Shown: positions 16,792-25,231, counted from the first letter of the stretch. The stretch is 64,000 bases of DNA from an uncultured bacterium (GCA_905215345.1 CAJMPR010000003.1:124001-188000); one strand, 5' to 3'. Notes: generated by a model not told the origin, from the sequence alone. A program made the numbers and translations.

Positions 16792-18045
16792 TTAGATACC
16801 TCTTCCTTTCTTCTTCTTCTTTTTACGTTGCATCTGATGGCGGAACGCCTCTTCCTCCGGGTCAGTGCCATCGGGAAGCATTGACAAATCGAGCATACCA
16901 CCGAGAACCGTATCCCCCTCGGACTGCTGCTCGTGCGGCACTTGCTGCCGTGGCACATAGCCTTGTGGCTCAGCCTGCACATTATCAGCCGCCTGTGCTT
17001 TCCTCATGCTGATCCATTGCTCCAATGCGTTCGCTGAAAGCTCCTTGCCCATACGTGAGCCGTTCAGTACGCAACCCGTATTGTGGTCGATGAAAGTCGC
17101 TCCGTAGATCCTGCCCGTGTCGGTCTCACGCAGCACCACATCAACACCTTTGGTCTTGAGGATGGAGACAAGCTCTTTCCTGCTCCTTGCCCTGTGCATG
17201 GCGGCGAACACTTTCCCTTTGGTGTATCTCCCCAAATCCTTATTCTGAATATCGGTCTTGGATGTGGAGCACCGTTTATCAAAAGCCTCACATCCGGCAT
17301 ACTTCCCGAAACGGGACGCTTTAATGGGATTGCCTATCTTCTCTCCGTTATCATCCGTAGCCGAATAGACAAAGCCACGGTACTCCCTGCCGTCTTTCTC
17401 TCCCCGTACTTCCTCTACCGTGATGTCATATAGAGAGAGCAGGGCACGGTATTCACCGATAGTCTGGAAGCGGTAGTTGCCCGAGATGTATCTCAGCACG
17501 TTGCCCACCTGCCGTCTCACATTCCCCTGAGATGCGTCCACCTTATTCAATACACCCTGTTCCAACCTTTGGCGACGGCTTCCTGACGGATACAGGTTGT
17601 ACTGTTTTTCAAGTGCATCGGTAGCCCGTTTGCTGCGGCGGTGTATGTATCGGTCGCTCAGTCTCCTCCCTCTCTCATCCACATTCAGCGTTACGATATG
17701 CAGGTGCTCACGACTTATATCCGAATGCTTGAATACCACGTATGGCTGGTTACCGTAACCGATTCTCTCCAGATACTCCTGTGCCATATTCATCAGCTCC
17801 GCATCATTCAGCCTGTCATCGGGATGTGGGTTGAGCGAGATATGGGCTACCGGTTTCTCACACCGCATCTGCTCCGGGATATAGCGTCTGAAGTCCTCCA
17901 TACAACGTGCAATATCCAACTTTCCATCGACTTGGTCGAACACTTTGTGAGTGGCAAGAAGCTTCCCTTCCCCCTCATTCACCTTCTCGCCATTGTAGGA
18001 CAAGGCTCCATAGAGCGAGCTTCCTACGTTAATTTTGGCAACCAT
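16792..18045 (-). CDS. mobB: MobB relaxase / mobilization nuclease
   Basis: 417-aa relaxase that nicks the element at oriT and pilots the strand into the recipient. The N-terminal about 200 residues carry the MOBP-like motifs: His68 in AHISLNPHP, and the metal-binding histidine triad region HSDISREHLH with His107, Asp109, His114 and His116. Near-N-terminal Tyr12 and Tyr17 are candidates for the nicking tyrosine. The C-terminal half is basic and ends in a run of lysines. The start overlaps the end of mobA by 22 nt, implying translational coupling. Assignment rests on motifs and operon order. Confidence 0.88.
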   Translation of the reverse strand: MVAKINVGSSLYGALSYNGEKVNEGEGKLLATHKVFDQVDGKLDIARCMEDFRRYIPEQMRCEKPVAHISLNPHPDDRLNDAELMNMAQEYLERIGYGNQPYVVFKHSDISREHLHIVTLNVDERGRRLSDRYIHRRSKRATDALEKQYNLYPSGSRRQRLEQGVLNKVDASQGNVRRQVGNVLRYISGNYRFQTIGEYRALLSLYDITVEEVRGEKDGREYRGFVYSATDDNGEKIGNPIKASRFGKYAGCEAFDKRCSTSKTDIQNKDLGRYTKGKVFAAMHRARSRKELVSILKTKGVDVVLRETDTGRIYGATFIDHNTGCVLNGSRMGKELSANALEQWISMRKAQAADNVQAEPQGYVPRQQVPHEQQSEGDTVLGGMLDLSMLPDGTDPEEEAFRHQMQRKKKKKKGRGI

Positions 18046-18452
18046 CGTTGTTGAAATTCGTTGGTGAGACTCAATATTTCACGGCTCAATGTGGCAAGCT
18101 CGATGGTCTGTCTCTCCAGACGGAAGAGTAAAGCCATCGCTTTTTTCTCAGAGAAATGGCTCTTCAACTCCCTTACCGTCTGGTTGTAATTGACCCCGAT
18201 TGCTCTGTATTGAGCGTGCAATGCGGAGAGTTTGGTGTAATAATCAAGCAGTGTCTTGTCTGTTCTCACTACCCTGAACTCCTGTGAGAATACACGAGCC
18301 TTGATGAAAACCGCCTTGGCATACACGCCCGACTGCTCGTAGAGTGTCAGGAAACGTGCGAGCTCCTCGCTGTTGAAGCGTACCATGACGCAATGCGTAG
18401 CCTTGTCCGGCTTTGGAGGCTTGCCTCCGATCTTGTTCCTTTCTTTTTTCAT
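18024..18452 (-). CDS. mobA: MobA, relaxosome accessory protein
   Basis: 142-aa basic protein, the usual first gene of the Bacteroides mobABC operon, thought to bind oriT and assist the relaxase. The start at 18452 (MKKERNKIGGKPPKPDK) is preferred: the frame is open to 18608, but that extension lies over the hairpin cluster, and the leader motif ACCACTAAAATCC (complement of 18459-18471) stands just 6 nt before this ATG, as it does before traI and traN. The N-terminal VMVRFNSEELARFLTLYEQSG resembles a ribbon-helix-helix segment and the C-terminal half is helical (MobC/BmgB-like). Confidence 0.8.
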   Translation of the reverse strand: MKKERNKIGGKPPKPDKATHCVMVRFNSEELARFLTLYEQSGVYAKAVFIKARVFSQEFRVVRTDKTLLDYYTKLSALHAQYRAIGVNYNQTVRELKSHFSEKKAMALLFRLERQTIELATLSREILSLTNEFQQRWLPKLT

Positions 18453-18458
18453 TACTGT

Positions 18459-18471
18459 GGATTTTAGTGGT
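18459..18471 (-). promoter_or_regulatory. Leader motif ACCACTAAAATCC, copy 1 (mobA)
   Basis: On the minus strand this 13-mer ends 6 nt before the mobA start. Exact copies are at 21618-21630, 25210-25222 and 29162-29174 on the plus strand, each ahead of a transfer gene. Confidence 0.85.
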
Positions 18472-18713
18472 ATCACGACATAAGCCACGGTCTGACGCTT
18501 ACCGCAGGTATGATACAGGGCTTCCGACTTCGGAGGAGAAGCCCCGCCCTCTGCAAGAGCAAGGCTTTTGGGAGTAACCCAAAAGGTATCGGGTAACCCG
18601 ATACACACCTTGCTATGTTCCAGTGAACATAAAAATCCGTTCGTGGAACGGATTGGAGTCAGCCTGTCTCATGCGTGCGGCATTCGTTTACCGTGAGCCT
18701 TGTCGCTTGGATG

Positions 18714-18721
18714 CAAAGTTA
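18714..18721 (-). promoter_or_regulatory. -7 promoter box for the mob operon
   Basis: The complement reads TAACTTTG, a match to TAnnTTTG, pointing toward mobA about 260 nt away. No clear -33 TTTG is at standard spacing. Confidence 0.45.
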
Positions 18722-18749
18722 TGGGGTTTATATGGCTGATTCCCATACA

Positions 18750-18807
18750 GCAAACCGCCAATAACCGCCATCGAACCGCCAACTACAGCCACAAGGGCTG
18801 AAGGTGA
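18750..18807 (+). repeat. 58-bp repeat, non-coding copy
   Basis: Gap-free match of 48/58 positions to 21039-21096 inside the traD-like gene. It contains three AnCCGCCA units at 10-11-nt spacing and then GCTGAAGGTGA. In the reading frame equal to traD it has no stop, but there is no start codon and a TGA lies just upstream. Confidence 0.85.
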
Positions 18808-19146
18808 TACAAGTGATTGTTTTTCGTCGTTTATTTGCCGGAGCAAACGGATGAACATCGGGTTTGTTTTTGGAATAAACAGCTATTCAACCATTCCAAT
18901 AAACAGAACTACAGCGTACGTAACAGACAAACAAGGAAACGTCAGTTCCGATAGAAAAATATTTGTTGAGCGGTTACTTCCGATTGAGAACCCAACACAC
19001 AAACATTGGTTGGTTGTTATGTTGGTCAGCAGTAATCTTGGAGTAAACGGTTGTATGGACGTTACAGTGTATATCCGATTATAAAGATGAATGTTTGCAT
19101 AAACGAAAAAATAAACGATTGTATAACTAATAAAACAAGAAAAGAA

Positions 19147-19902
19147 ATGAACGAACCAATTTATGTCGCTTTTTCCACCCAAAAAGGAGGAGCAGGGAAA
19201 ACGACTTTAACAGTGCTTGCCGCCAGTTACCTCCACTACGTCAAAGGATATAATGTAGCGGTGGTAGACTGCGATTTTCCTCAGTACAGTATCAAGGATA
19301 TGCGAGAACGGGATATGGCATCAATAAAAAGCGATGACCATTACAAGGCAATGGCGTATGAGCAATTTAAACGATTACAGAAAAAGGCATACCCCGTACT
19401 TGAAAGTCGACCGGAAGATGCGCCGGATACTGCCATCAAACTCGTCAAGTCGGGTAAGCCTCTTGACTTTGTCTTTTTCGACCTGCCCGGTACGATTAAC
19501 AATGCGAGCGTTGTCAATACGATTGCCACGATGGATTATATCTTTTGTCCCATCATTGCAGACCGAGTTGTTATGGAAAGTTCCATCCGATTCGCGACAA
19601 TAATTCACGAACATCTTATGAGTACGGGAAAAACCAATATAAAAGGATTCCATCTACTATGGAATATGGTCGATGGTCGTGAAAAAAGCGAACTCTACCA
19701 AATGTATGATAAGGTCTGCGCTCAAATGGCATTGCCCATCATGAACACCTTCATGCCTGACAGCAAGCGTTTCCGTAAAGAGGCGGCGACAGAACGCAAG
19801 CAACTATTCCGCTCAACCATATTTCCCGCTGACAAGATGCTGATACGAGGCAGTAATCTGGAGGAGCTTGTCGAAGAGATTCTAACCATCATAAAAAAAT
19901 AA
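19147..19902 (+). CDS. traA: TraA-like ParA-family ATPase
   Basis: 251-aa ParA/MinD-type ATPase, first gene of the transfer operon. The start at 19147 (MNEPIYVAFSTQKGGAGKTT) puts the deviant Walker A KGGAGKTT at residues 13-20, as in the family; the longer open frame from 19051 adds a low-complexity stretch and is not used. VVDCDFPQYS is the Walker A' region and FVFFDLPGTINN the Walker B region. Proteins of this type start the tra operons of Bacteroides conjugative transposons, perhaps for partition of the circular intermediate or placement of the transfer machine. The next gene follows after 3 nt. Confidence 0.86.
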   Translation: MNEPIYVAFSTQKGGAGKTTLTVLAASYLHYVKGYNVAVVDCDFPQYSIKDMRERDMASIKSDDHYKAMAYEQFKRLQKKAYPVLESRPEDAPDTAIKLVKSGKPLDFVFFDLPGTINNASVVNTIATMDYIFCPIIADRVVMESSIRFATIIHEHLMSTGKTNIKGFHLLWNMVDGREKSELYQMYDKVCAQMALPIMNTFMPDSKRFRKEAATERKQLFRSTIFPADKMLIRGSNLEELVEEILTIIKK

Positions 19903-19905
19903 ACT

Positions 19906-20334
19906 ATGGGAAAAAAGTTGAAGATAGATGATATTGATGAGAACTTCATCATCAATTCATTCAGACAAGAAGAGTTTACAGCTCCTGTAGAGGAACAGAA
20001 AACTGATACTGGAGACGAGAATATGCCGGAGAACAAAGTAGTATCATCAACAAAAAGAGTATCAGCCGAAGACTCACACCGAAGAAAGCTGAAAGGTAGG
20101 GAAGCTGATTTTAAAGAACTGTTCTTGAAAGAGGCGGCTATTTCTGCGAGGTTCGGGAAAACGACATACGTGCGAAAGGAGTATCACGAGCGAATACAGC
20201 GTATAGTGAGAGTAATCGGCAAAGACGAGGTGTCACTGTTCAGCTATATAGACAATGTGCTGGCACATCATTTCGCCTCCTTTCAAGATGAGATAACAGA
20301 ATTATACAATATGAACAACAATTCAATTTTTTAA
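19906..20334 (+). CDS. DUF3408 protein (TraB-like)
   Basis: 142-aa protein with an unstructured N-terminal half and a C-terminal DUF3408 domain (residues about 75-140: GKTTYVRKEYHERIQRIVRVIG, DEVSLFSYIDNVLAHHF). The domain resembles a ribbon-helix-helix DNA-binding fold, and such genes routinely follow a ParA ATPase in these elements. A ParB-like or auto-regulatory role is inference. It is the first of three neighbouring DUF3408 paralogues. Confidence 0.72.
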   Translation: MGKKLKIDDIDENFIINSFRQEEFTAPVEEQKTDTGDENMPENKVVSSTKRVSAEDSHRRKLKGREADFKELFLKEAAISARFGKTTYVRKEYHERIQRIVRVIGKDEVSLFSYIDNVLAHHFASFQDEITELYNMNNNSIF

Positions 20335-20351
20335 CTGTAAAACAAAGTAAT

Positions 20352-20618
20352 ATGAAATCAAAAATTAAAGAGAACAGAAAAGGTAACTATCAGAAGAATT
20401 TCTTAAAAGAGCCAAAAGTAAAAGCAAAAGAAGGCAAATTGGTTTATGTGAGCTTAAAACATCACGAGTATATCAAACGTATCGCTCAGATTGTCGGTAA
20501 GAATGAAGTTTCAATCTATGGAGTGATATATAATATAATTGACGAGCATCTGAAGCAGCATCATGTCGAGATTCAAGAGTTGCATGATGAGCAGATAAGC
20601 ATTGTCTTTAACCATTAA
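20352..20618 (+). CDS. DUF3408 protein, second paralogue
   Basis: 88-aa basic protein made almost entirely of the DUF3408 domain: KLVYVSLKHHEYIKRIAQIVGKNEVSIYGVIYNIIDEHLKQH. It aligns without gaps to the C-terminal domain of the preceding 142-aa protein (YV...HEyIkRI..ivGkdEVS...yI.Ni...H). It lies 17 nt downstream in the same operon. The function is unknown; a DNA-binding accessory of the ParA-like protein is plausible. Confidence 0.65.
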   Translation: MKSKIKENRKGNYQKNFLKEPKVKAKEGKLVYVSLKHHEYIKRIAQIVGKNEVSIYGVIYNIIDEHLKQHHVEIQELHDEQISIVFNH

Positions 20619-20628
20619 CAAAACAATT

Positions 20629-20865
20629 ATGAGAAAGAAAAAATCAATAAGCGGCTATCTTGAACCGAAAGAGATCCAGATTCGCCAATGTGTCTATATC
20701 AGTCAGGATATACACAAAAAAATATCCAAGGTGATAGCACTCCATCCCGATGGGAGGACAACTCTTGGCGGATATATAGACAATGTGTTGGCAGAACATA
20801 TAAAAGAGCATAAGGATGAGATAAACGCCATTTATCGGAAACAGTCAACGAATGACATCGTGTAA
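20629..20865 (+). CDS. DUF3408 protein, third paralogue
   Basis: 78-aa protein from the ATG at 20629; the frame is open from 20602, but that start would overlap the previous gene and adds no conserved sequence. It has the DUF3408 pattern QCVYISQDIHKKISKVIALHPDGRTTLGGYIDNVLAEHIKEHKDEI. The first residues MRKKKSISG are strongly basic. Three such paralogues in a row are usual for this class of element. Confidence 0.65.
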   Translation: MRKKKSISGYLEPKEIQIRQCVYISQDIHKKISKVIALHPDGRTTLGGYIDNVLAEHIKEHKDEINAIYRKQSTNDIV

Positions 20866-20869
20866 GTAT

Positions 20870-21562
20870 ATGGAGAAACTACTGATATGCATATTGCTGC
20901 TGTATAATGCGTGGCTTGTAGCTTACATCATATTCGGACGGGGTAAGAAAGCAGATTCTTCATCTGATTACAAGCCGCCTGTCAAATCATCAAGGAGAGA
21001 GGACGGAATTGTAGGGAAAAGCCACTTCAAGATGGAGGGCAAACCGCCAACGACCGCCAATGAGCCGCCAAGTACAGCCACTGCCGCTGAAGGTGAGGTT
21101 ATTACGGATATAGCCGCTACATTTGCCGATGAAAAGCAATCAGCACGGTTGCCGGATGACAAATTGGATGAGGCGTTCGAGGACATCCGTATCTCTGAAG
21201 TTCCACAGGAATATGAGGAGAGCGAGGATGAGCGGCAGACAACCGGGCATTATGCCAGCGGAGCGAGCTTTGAGGAGATTGGCGGAGCGTTAACTGTTGC
21301 CGATAATCCATCTGCTACACAGCAAGAGCGTAAGCGTGCAGGACATGTCTTTTCGGATATGGAAGGGAATGAGCTGTTCAACAAAATGATTGGAAATAAT
21401 CCTGAACGGGCGAGAAAAATATCGGGGTTAATGGACGAAATCTTAAATAAGCCTATCTCCGGGGAGGGGGAAAGGGTTAAGGTTTCAGTCCAACCCCAAA
21501 ATATAACCGAAGTGAGAGTACCCGATGACATAAGCGAGTTCGACATCCGGGATTTTGTATAA
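20870..21562 (+). CDS. TraD-like membrane-anchored conjugation protein
   Basis: 230-aa protein with one N-terminal membrane segment (MEKLLICILLLYNAWLVAYIIFG) followed by a long hydrophilic, proline- and glutamate-rich region. By position between the DUF3408 genes and traE it corresponds to traD of Bacteroides conjugative transposons (possibly DUF4122). The start at 20870 avoids overlap with the previous gene; an in-frame ATG at 20852 is the alternative. Residues about 57-76 (KPPTTANEPPSTATAAEGE) are encoded by the 58-bp repeat also found upstream of traA. The C-terminal half has a conserved-looking GHVFSDMEGNELFNKMIGNNPE segment. Biochemical role unknown. Confidence 0.62.
   Translation: MEKLLICILLLYNAWLVAYIIFGRGKKADSSSDYKPPVKSSRREDGIVGKSHFKMEGKPPTTANEPPSTATAAEGEVITDIAATFADEKQSARLPDDKLDEAFEDIRISEVPQEYEESEDERQTTGHYASGASFEEIGGALTVADNPSATQQERKRAGHVFSDMEGNELFNKMIGNNPERARKISGLMDEILNKPISGEGERVKVSVQPQNITEVRVPDDISEFDIRDFV
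21039..21096 (+). repeat. 58-bp repeat, copy inside the traD-like gene
   Basis: Coding copy of the repeat at 18750-18807 (48/58 identical, no gaps). It encodes a Pro/Thr/Ala-rich hinge. Confidence 0.85.
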
Positions 21563-21617
21563 CGATTAAAAACAATGTAATGAGAAAGATTGATTACGGC
21601 TGAGAGAGTGAGTAGCC

Positions 21618-21630
21618 ACCACTAAAATCC
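21618..21630 (+). promoter_or_regulatory. Leader motif ACCACTAAAATCC, copy 2 (traE)
   Basis: Exact 13-mer, here 67 nt before the traE start. A hairpin (GCCGTG 21653-21658 / CACGGC 21674-21679) lies between it and the ATG, so this copy is not at ribosome distance. Confidence 0.8.
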
Positions 21631-21697
21631 AAAAAGTAAAACAGTATTAACCGCCGTGGGCATTATAAAATCTCACGGCACTAACAAAAATTTATTT

Positions 21698-21997
21698 ATG
21701 ACTAAAAAACAGTTCTTATTCTCGGCAGCACTTCTTATGGCCGCATCATCAGCATTCGCTCAAGGCAACGGTATGGCGGGTATCACGGAAGCCACCAATA
21801 TGGTAACGAGTTATTTCGACCCAGCCACCAAACTAATCTATGCCATCGGAGCCGTCGTCGGTCTCATCGGCGGTGTCAAGGTGTACGGCAAGTTCTCATC
21901 GGGCGACCCCGACACGTCAAAGACCGCAGCAAGCTGGTTCGGAGCCTGTATCTTCCTTATTGTAGCCGCTACCATTCTCCGTTCATTCTTCCTATAA
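21698..21997 (+). CDS. traE: TraE (DUF4134), small membrane pore component
   Basis: 99-aa protein from the ATG at 21698, which gives a clean signal peptide ending AFAQ; the open frame from 21656 runs through a hairpin and is not used. Two hydrophobic helices follow (LIYAIGAVVGLIGGVKVYGKF and WFGACIFLIVAATILRSFF). This is the DUF4134/TraE family, VirB2/VirB3-like in size and topology, and a core part of the Bacteroides mating apparatus. traF starts 7 nt after its stop. Confidence 0.85.
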   Translation: MTKKQFLFSAALLMAASSAFAQGNGMAGITEATNMVTSYFDPATKLIYAIGAVVGLIGGVKVYGKFSSGDPDTSKTAASWFGACIFLIVAATILRSFFL

Positions 21998-22004
21998 TCA
22001 AATT

Positions 22005-22325
22005 ATGTCAGAGTTTTCAATCAACAGGGGGATTGGAAAGTCGGTTGAGTTCAAAGGGTTGAAAGCGCAGTACCTGTTCATATTCATAGGCGGTCTGCTC
22101 GCACTCTTCGTACTCTTCATAATAATGTATCTGGTCGGTATCAACCAATGGGTGTGTATCGGGTTCGGAGGTATTGCCGCAACAGTTCTGGTGTGGCAGA
22201 CCTTCGCCCTGAACGCCAAGTACGGTGAGCATGGGCTGATGAAAGTCCACGCCCGTAGCTCACACCCAAGATACATTATCAACCGCCGCAGAATCCCCAA
22301 ACTATTCAAACGAAGAAAGAAATGA
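22005..22325 (+). CDS. traF: TraF (DUF4133), VirB3-like inner-membrane protein
   Basis: 106-aa protein with the motif NRGIGKSVEFKGLKAQYL, two adjacent membrane helices (about residues 25-70) and a basic tail RRRIPKLFKRRKK. This is the DUF4133/TraF family, equivalent in position to VirB3 directly before the VirB4-type ATPase. Its stop overlaps the traG start by 4 nt, indicating tight coupling. Confidence 0.86.
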   Translation: MSEFSINRGIGKSVEFKGLKAQYLFIFIGGLLALFVLFIIMYLVGINQWVCIGFGGIAATVLVWQTFALNAKYGEHGLMKVHARSSHPRYIINRRRIPKLFKRRKK

Positions 22326-24829
22326 GAAATACATTAAAAGCTACCACGTTGGAGAGCAAATTTCCGCTGCTCTCGGTGGAACATGACTGCATAGTGAGCA
22401 AGGATGCAGATATAACTGTCTGCTTCCGTGTGGAACTGCCCGAACTCTATACGGTAACATCGGCAGAATACGAGGCGATACACTCGGCATGGGTCAAGGC
22501 GATAAAGGTGCTACCTGATTACTCAATCGTGCATAAGCAGGATATTTTCATCCGTGAGAACTATAAGCCCGATACTGACAGGGAGGATATAAGTTTCCTG
22601 AGCCGTTCTTTTGAACGCCACTTCAACGAGCGACCCTATTTGAATCATTACTGCTACCTGTTCCTTACCAAGACCACCAAGGAGCGAATGAGGATGCAAA
22701 GTAACTTCTCCTCGCTCTGCCGTGGCAACATCATTCCAAAGGACATCAAGGACAAGGAGGCAGTGGCGAAGTTCATCGAATCGGTCGGTCAGTTCGCCTC
22801 AATTATGAACGAGAGCGGATTTATTAAATTGCATCGCCTGAGAACCGATGATATTATCGGTACGGACACACAGGCGGGAATAGTCGAGAAATACTTCTCG
22901 CTATCACAGACCGACACCACCTGCTTGCAGGATGTGGCACTGAAATCCGACGAGATGCGTATCGGTGATAACATACTCTGCCTGCACACCCTCTCGGATG
23001 TGGAGGATTTGCCGGGCAACGTGATGACCGACATGAGGTACGAGAAGCTATCGACCGACAGAAGCGACTGCCGTTTGTCATTCGCCTCACCGTTGGGGCT
23101 GCTACTTCCCTGCAACCATATCTATAATCAATATGTGTTCATCGACGACAGTGCCGCCAACTTGCAGAAGTTTGAGAAGATGGCGAAGAACATGCACTCT
23201 CTTTCACGTTACAGCCGCTCCAATCAAATCAACAAGGAGTGGGTTGACGAGTACCTGAATGAGGCTCACAGTTTCGGACTGACTTCGGTACGTTGCCACT
23301 GCAACGTGATGGCATGGAGCGACGACCGTGAGGAGTTGAAGCAGATAAAGAATGAGGTGGGCAGCCAGCTGGCTCTTATGGAGTGCAAGCCACGCCATAA
23401 TACGGTCGATACGCCTACCTTGTTTTGGGCAGGTATTCCCGGCAATGCGGCAGACTTCCCGGCGGAGGAGAGTTTCTATACGTTCATCGAGCAGGCGGTC
23501 TGCTTCTTCAATGAGGAGACCAACTATAAGGACTCGCCATCCCCATTCGGCATCAAGATGGTGGATAGGCTGACTGGAAAGCCGCTGCACGTGGACATCT
23601 CCGACCTGCCGATGAAACGTGGTGTCACCACCAACCGAAACAAGTTCGTACTTGGACCGAGTGGCTCGGGAAAGTCTTTCTTCATGAACCACCTCGTCCG
23701 CCAATACTACGAGCAGGGCACGCACGTGGTACTGGTCGATACGGGCAACTCCTATCAGGGACTTTGTGAGATGATAAACAAGAAGACCAAAGGTGAGGAT
23801 GGAATTTACTTTACATATAGTGAGGAAAAACCTATCTCATTCAATCCATTCTATACGGACGATATGGTCTTTGACGTGGAGAAAAAGGACAGTATCAAGA
23901 CCCTGCTTCTGACACTCTGGAAGAGTGAGGAGGATAAAATCTCGAAAACGGAGTCTGGAGAATTGGGAAGTGCGGTAACGGCATACATCGACCGTATCAA
24001 GGCAGACCGCAGTATCGTTCCGAACTTCAACACCTTCTATGAGTTCATGCGTGATGATTACCGCACGGAAATGGCAAAGCGTGAGATTGAGGTGAGTAAG
24101 GCTGACTTCAATATCGACAACTTCCTGACAACCCTAAGGCAGTATTACAAAGGTGGTAGATTCGACTTTCTGCTCAATTCCGATAAGAACATCGACCTGC
24201 TGAGTAAACGATTCATAGTCTTCGAGATTGATGCGATAAAGGAAAATCGCGAACTTTTTCCTGTGGTTACCATCATCATCATGGAAGCTTTCATCAACAA
24301 GATGCGACGGTTGAAAGGTATCCGAAAACAGCTGATCGTGGAGGAGGCTTGGAAGGCTCTTTCCTCTCCAAGCATGAGCGAGTACCTGAAGTACCTCTAT
24401 AAAACCGTCCGTAAGTATTTCGGTGAGGCGATTGTGGTAACACAGGAGGTGGATGATATTATCTCCAGCCCTGTGGTGAAGGAAGCCATCATCAACAACT
24501 CCGACTGCAAGATACTTCTTGACCAGAGAAAGTATATGAACAAGTTCGACAGTATTCAAAACTTGCTCGGACTGACTGACAAGGAACGTGGACAGATACT
24601 CTCCATCAATATGGCGAACAATCCATCCCGACTTTACAAGGAGGTTTGGATCGGACTCGGTGGAACACAATCTGCGGTCTATGCCACAGAGGTTTCAACG
24701 GAAGAGTATCTAACTTTCTCGACGGAGGAGACCGAGAAGATGGAGGTGATGGCTCTTGCCGGGCAGACGGGAGACATAGAGCTTGCCATCAAGCAACTTG
24801 CCGACAAGAGGCGCAGTAAACAACCATAA
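22322..24829 (+). CDS. traG: TraG, VirB4-type conjugation ATPase
   Basis: 835-aa ATPase that powers assembly of the type IV secretion channel. Walker A is GPSGSGKS at residues 445-452 and the Walker B region is KQLIVEEAWKAL near residue 670, followed by the VirB4-typical VVTQEVDDIISSPVVKEAIINNSDCKILLDQ segment. The N-terminal about 400 residues are the CagE/VirB4 N domain (ESKFPLLSVEHDCIVSKDADITVCFRV). Length is typical for TraG of Bacteroides ICEs. It is the central gene of the plus-strand operon. Confidence 0.93.
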   Translation: MRNTLKATTLESKFPLLSVEHDCIVSKDADITVCFRVELPELYTVTSAEYEAIHSAWVKAIKVLPDYSIVHKQDIFIRENYKPDTDREDISFLSRSFERHFNERPYLNHYCYLFLTKTTKERMRMQSNFSSLCRGNIIPKDIKDKEAVAKFIESVGQFASIMNESGFIKLHRLRTDDIIGTDTQAGIVEKYFSLSQTDTTCLQDVALKSDEMRIGDNILCLHTLSDVEDLPGNVMTDMRYEKLSTDRSDCRLSFASPLGLLLPCNHIYNQYVFIDDSAANLQKFEKMAKNMHSLSRYSRSNQINKEWVDEYLNEAHSFGLTSVRCHCNVMAWSDDREELKQIKNEVGSQLALMECKPRHNTVDTPTLFWAGIPGNAADFPAEESFYTFIEQAVCFFNEETNYKDSPSPFGIKMVDRLTGKPLHVDISDLPMKRGVTTNRNKFVLGPSGSGKSFFMNHLVRQYYEQGTHVVLVDTGNSYQGLCEMINKKTKGEDGIYFTYSEEKPISFNPFYTDDMVFDVEKKDSIKTLLLTLWKSEEDKISKTESGELGSAVTAYIDRIKADRSIVPNFNTFYEFMRDDYRTEMAKREIEVSKADFNIDNFLTTLRQYYKGGRFDFLLNSDKNIDLLSKRFIVFEIDAIKENRELFPVVTIIIMEAFINKMRRLKGIRKQLIVEEAWKALSSPSMSEYLKYLYKTVRKYFGEAIVVTQEVDDIISSPVVKEAIINNSDCKILLDQRKYMNKFDSIQNLLGLTDKERGQILSINMANNPSRLYKEVWIGLGGTQSAVYATEVSTEEYLTFSTEETEKMEVMALAGQTGDIELAIKQLADKRRSKQP

Positions 24830-24841
24830 CTGAATGACAAT

Positions 24842-25204
24842 ATGAGGTTAAACAGAAAACAGACAAGGCTGCTTGTGGGCTGTATGCTCTCCATGGCTAT
24901 CCTGCTTTTGGAGAGTTGTGCCCAGACAGCAAAAAATGACCCTGACAAGATGTGTGGGAATTGGGTCAGCGTGAAAGGTAAACCGGACGTACTTATCTTC
25001 AAGGAAGGTGAGCAGTACAAGGTAACTGTATTCAGGCGTGTAGGCATGACTAAAAGGGTAAGGCCAAAGACCTACCTGCTTGTGGAGGAGAACGGCAACC
25101 TGTTCATCAATACGGGATTCCGAATTGATGTCGCCTACAATGAGGCTGCCGACGTGCTGACCTTCTCCCCAAATGGCGACTACATACGGGTCAAGGAGAA
25201 ATAA
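24842..25204 (+). CDS. DUF3876 lipoprotein at the traH position
   Basis: 120-aa predicted lipoprotein: signal peptide with lipobox LLESC (Cys26), then a small beta-rich domain (CGNWVSVKGKPDVLIFKEGEQYKVTVFRR ... YLLVEENGNLFINTGF). It resembles the DUF3876 family found on Bacteroides conjugative elements. It occupies the place of traH in CTnDOT-type operons, between traG and traI, 12 nt after traG. The function is unknown; an outer-membrane or entry-exclusion-like accessory is speculation. Confidence 0.72.
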   Translation: MRLNRKQTRLLVGCMLSMAILLLESCAQTAKNDPDKMCGNWVSVKGKPDVLIFKEGEQYKVTVFRRVGMTKRVRPKTYLLVEENGNLFINTGFRIDVAYNEAADVLTFSPNGDYIRVKEK

Positions 25205-25209
25205 CATCA

Positions 25210-25222
25210 ACCACTAAAATCC
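25210..25222 (+). promoter_or_regulatory. Leader motif ACCACTAAAATCC, copy 3 (traI)
   Basis: Exact 13-mer ending 9 nt before the traI start, followed by AAAAGTAAT. No Shine-Dalgarno sequence is present, so the motif occupies the usual ribosome-contact region. Confidence 0.85.
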
Positions 25223-25231
25223 AAAAGTAAT

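Larger units (their letters stand above)
18453..19146. other. Divergent mob/tra intergenic region with hairpin cluster; candidate oriT
   Basis: About 690 bp without a convincing gene. It holds four successive inverted repeats: 18565-18585 (CTTTTGGG / CCCAAAAG), 18587-18603 (TATCGGG / CCCGATA), 18616-18629 (TGTTC / GAACA) and 18634-18654 (AATCCGTTC / GAACGGATT). A 58-bp segment (18750-18807) is repeated inside traD. The -7 box for mobA is at 18714. Position directly upstream of mobA and repeat density suggest oriT; no nic site can be named from sequence alone. Confidence 0.55.

Noticed and set aside
18851..19084. 77-aa open frame between the mob operon and traA
   Set aside because: No recognisable motif, no promoter at a useful distance, and it lies in the repeat-rich intergenic region. 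Not supported as a gene.
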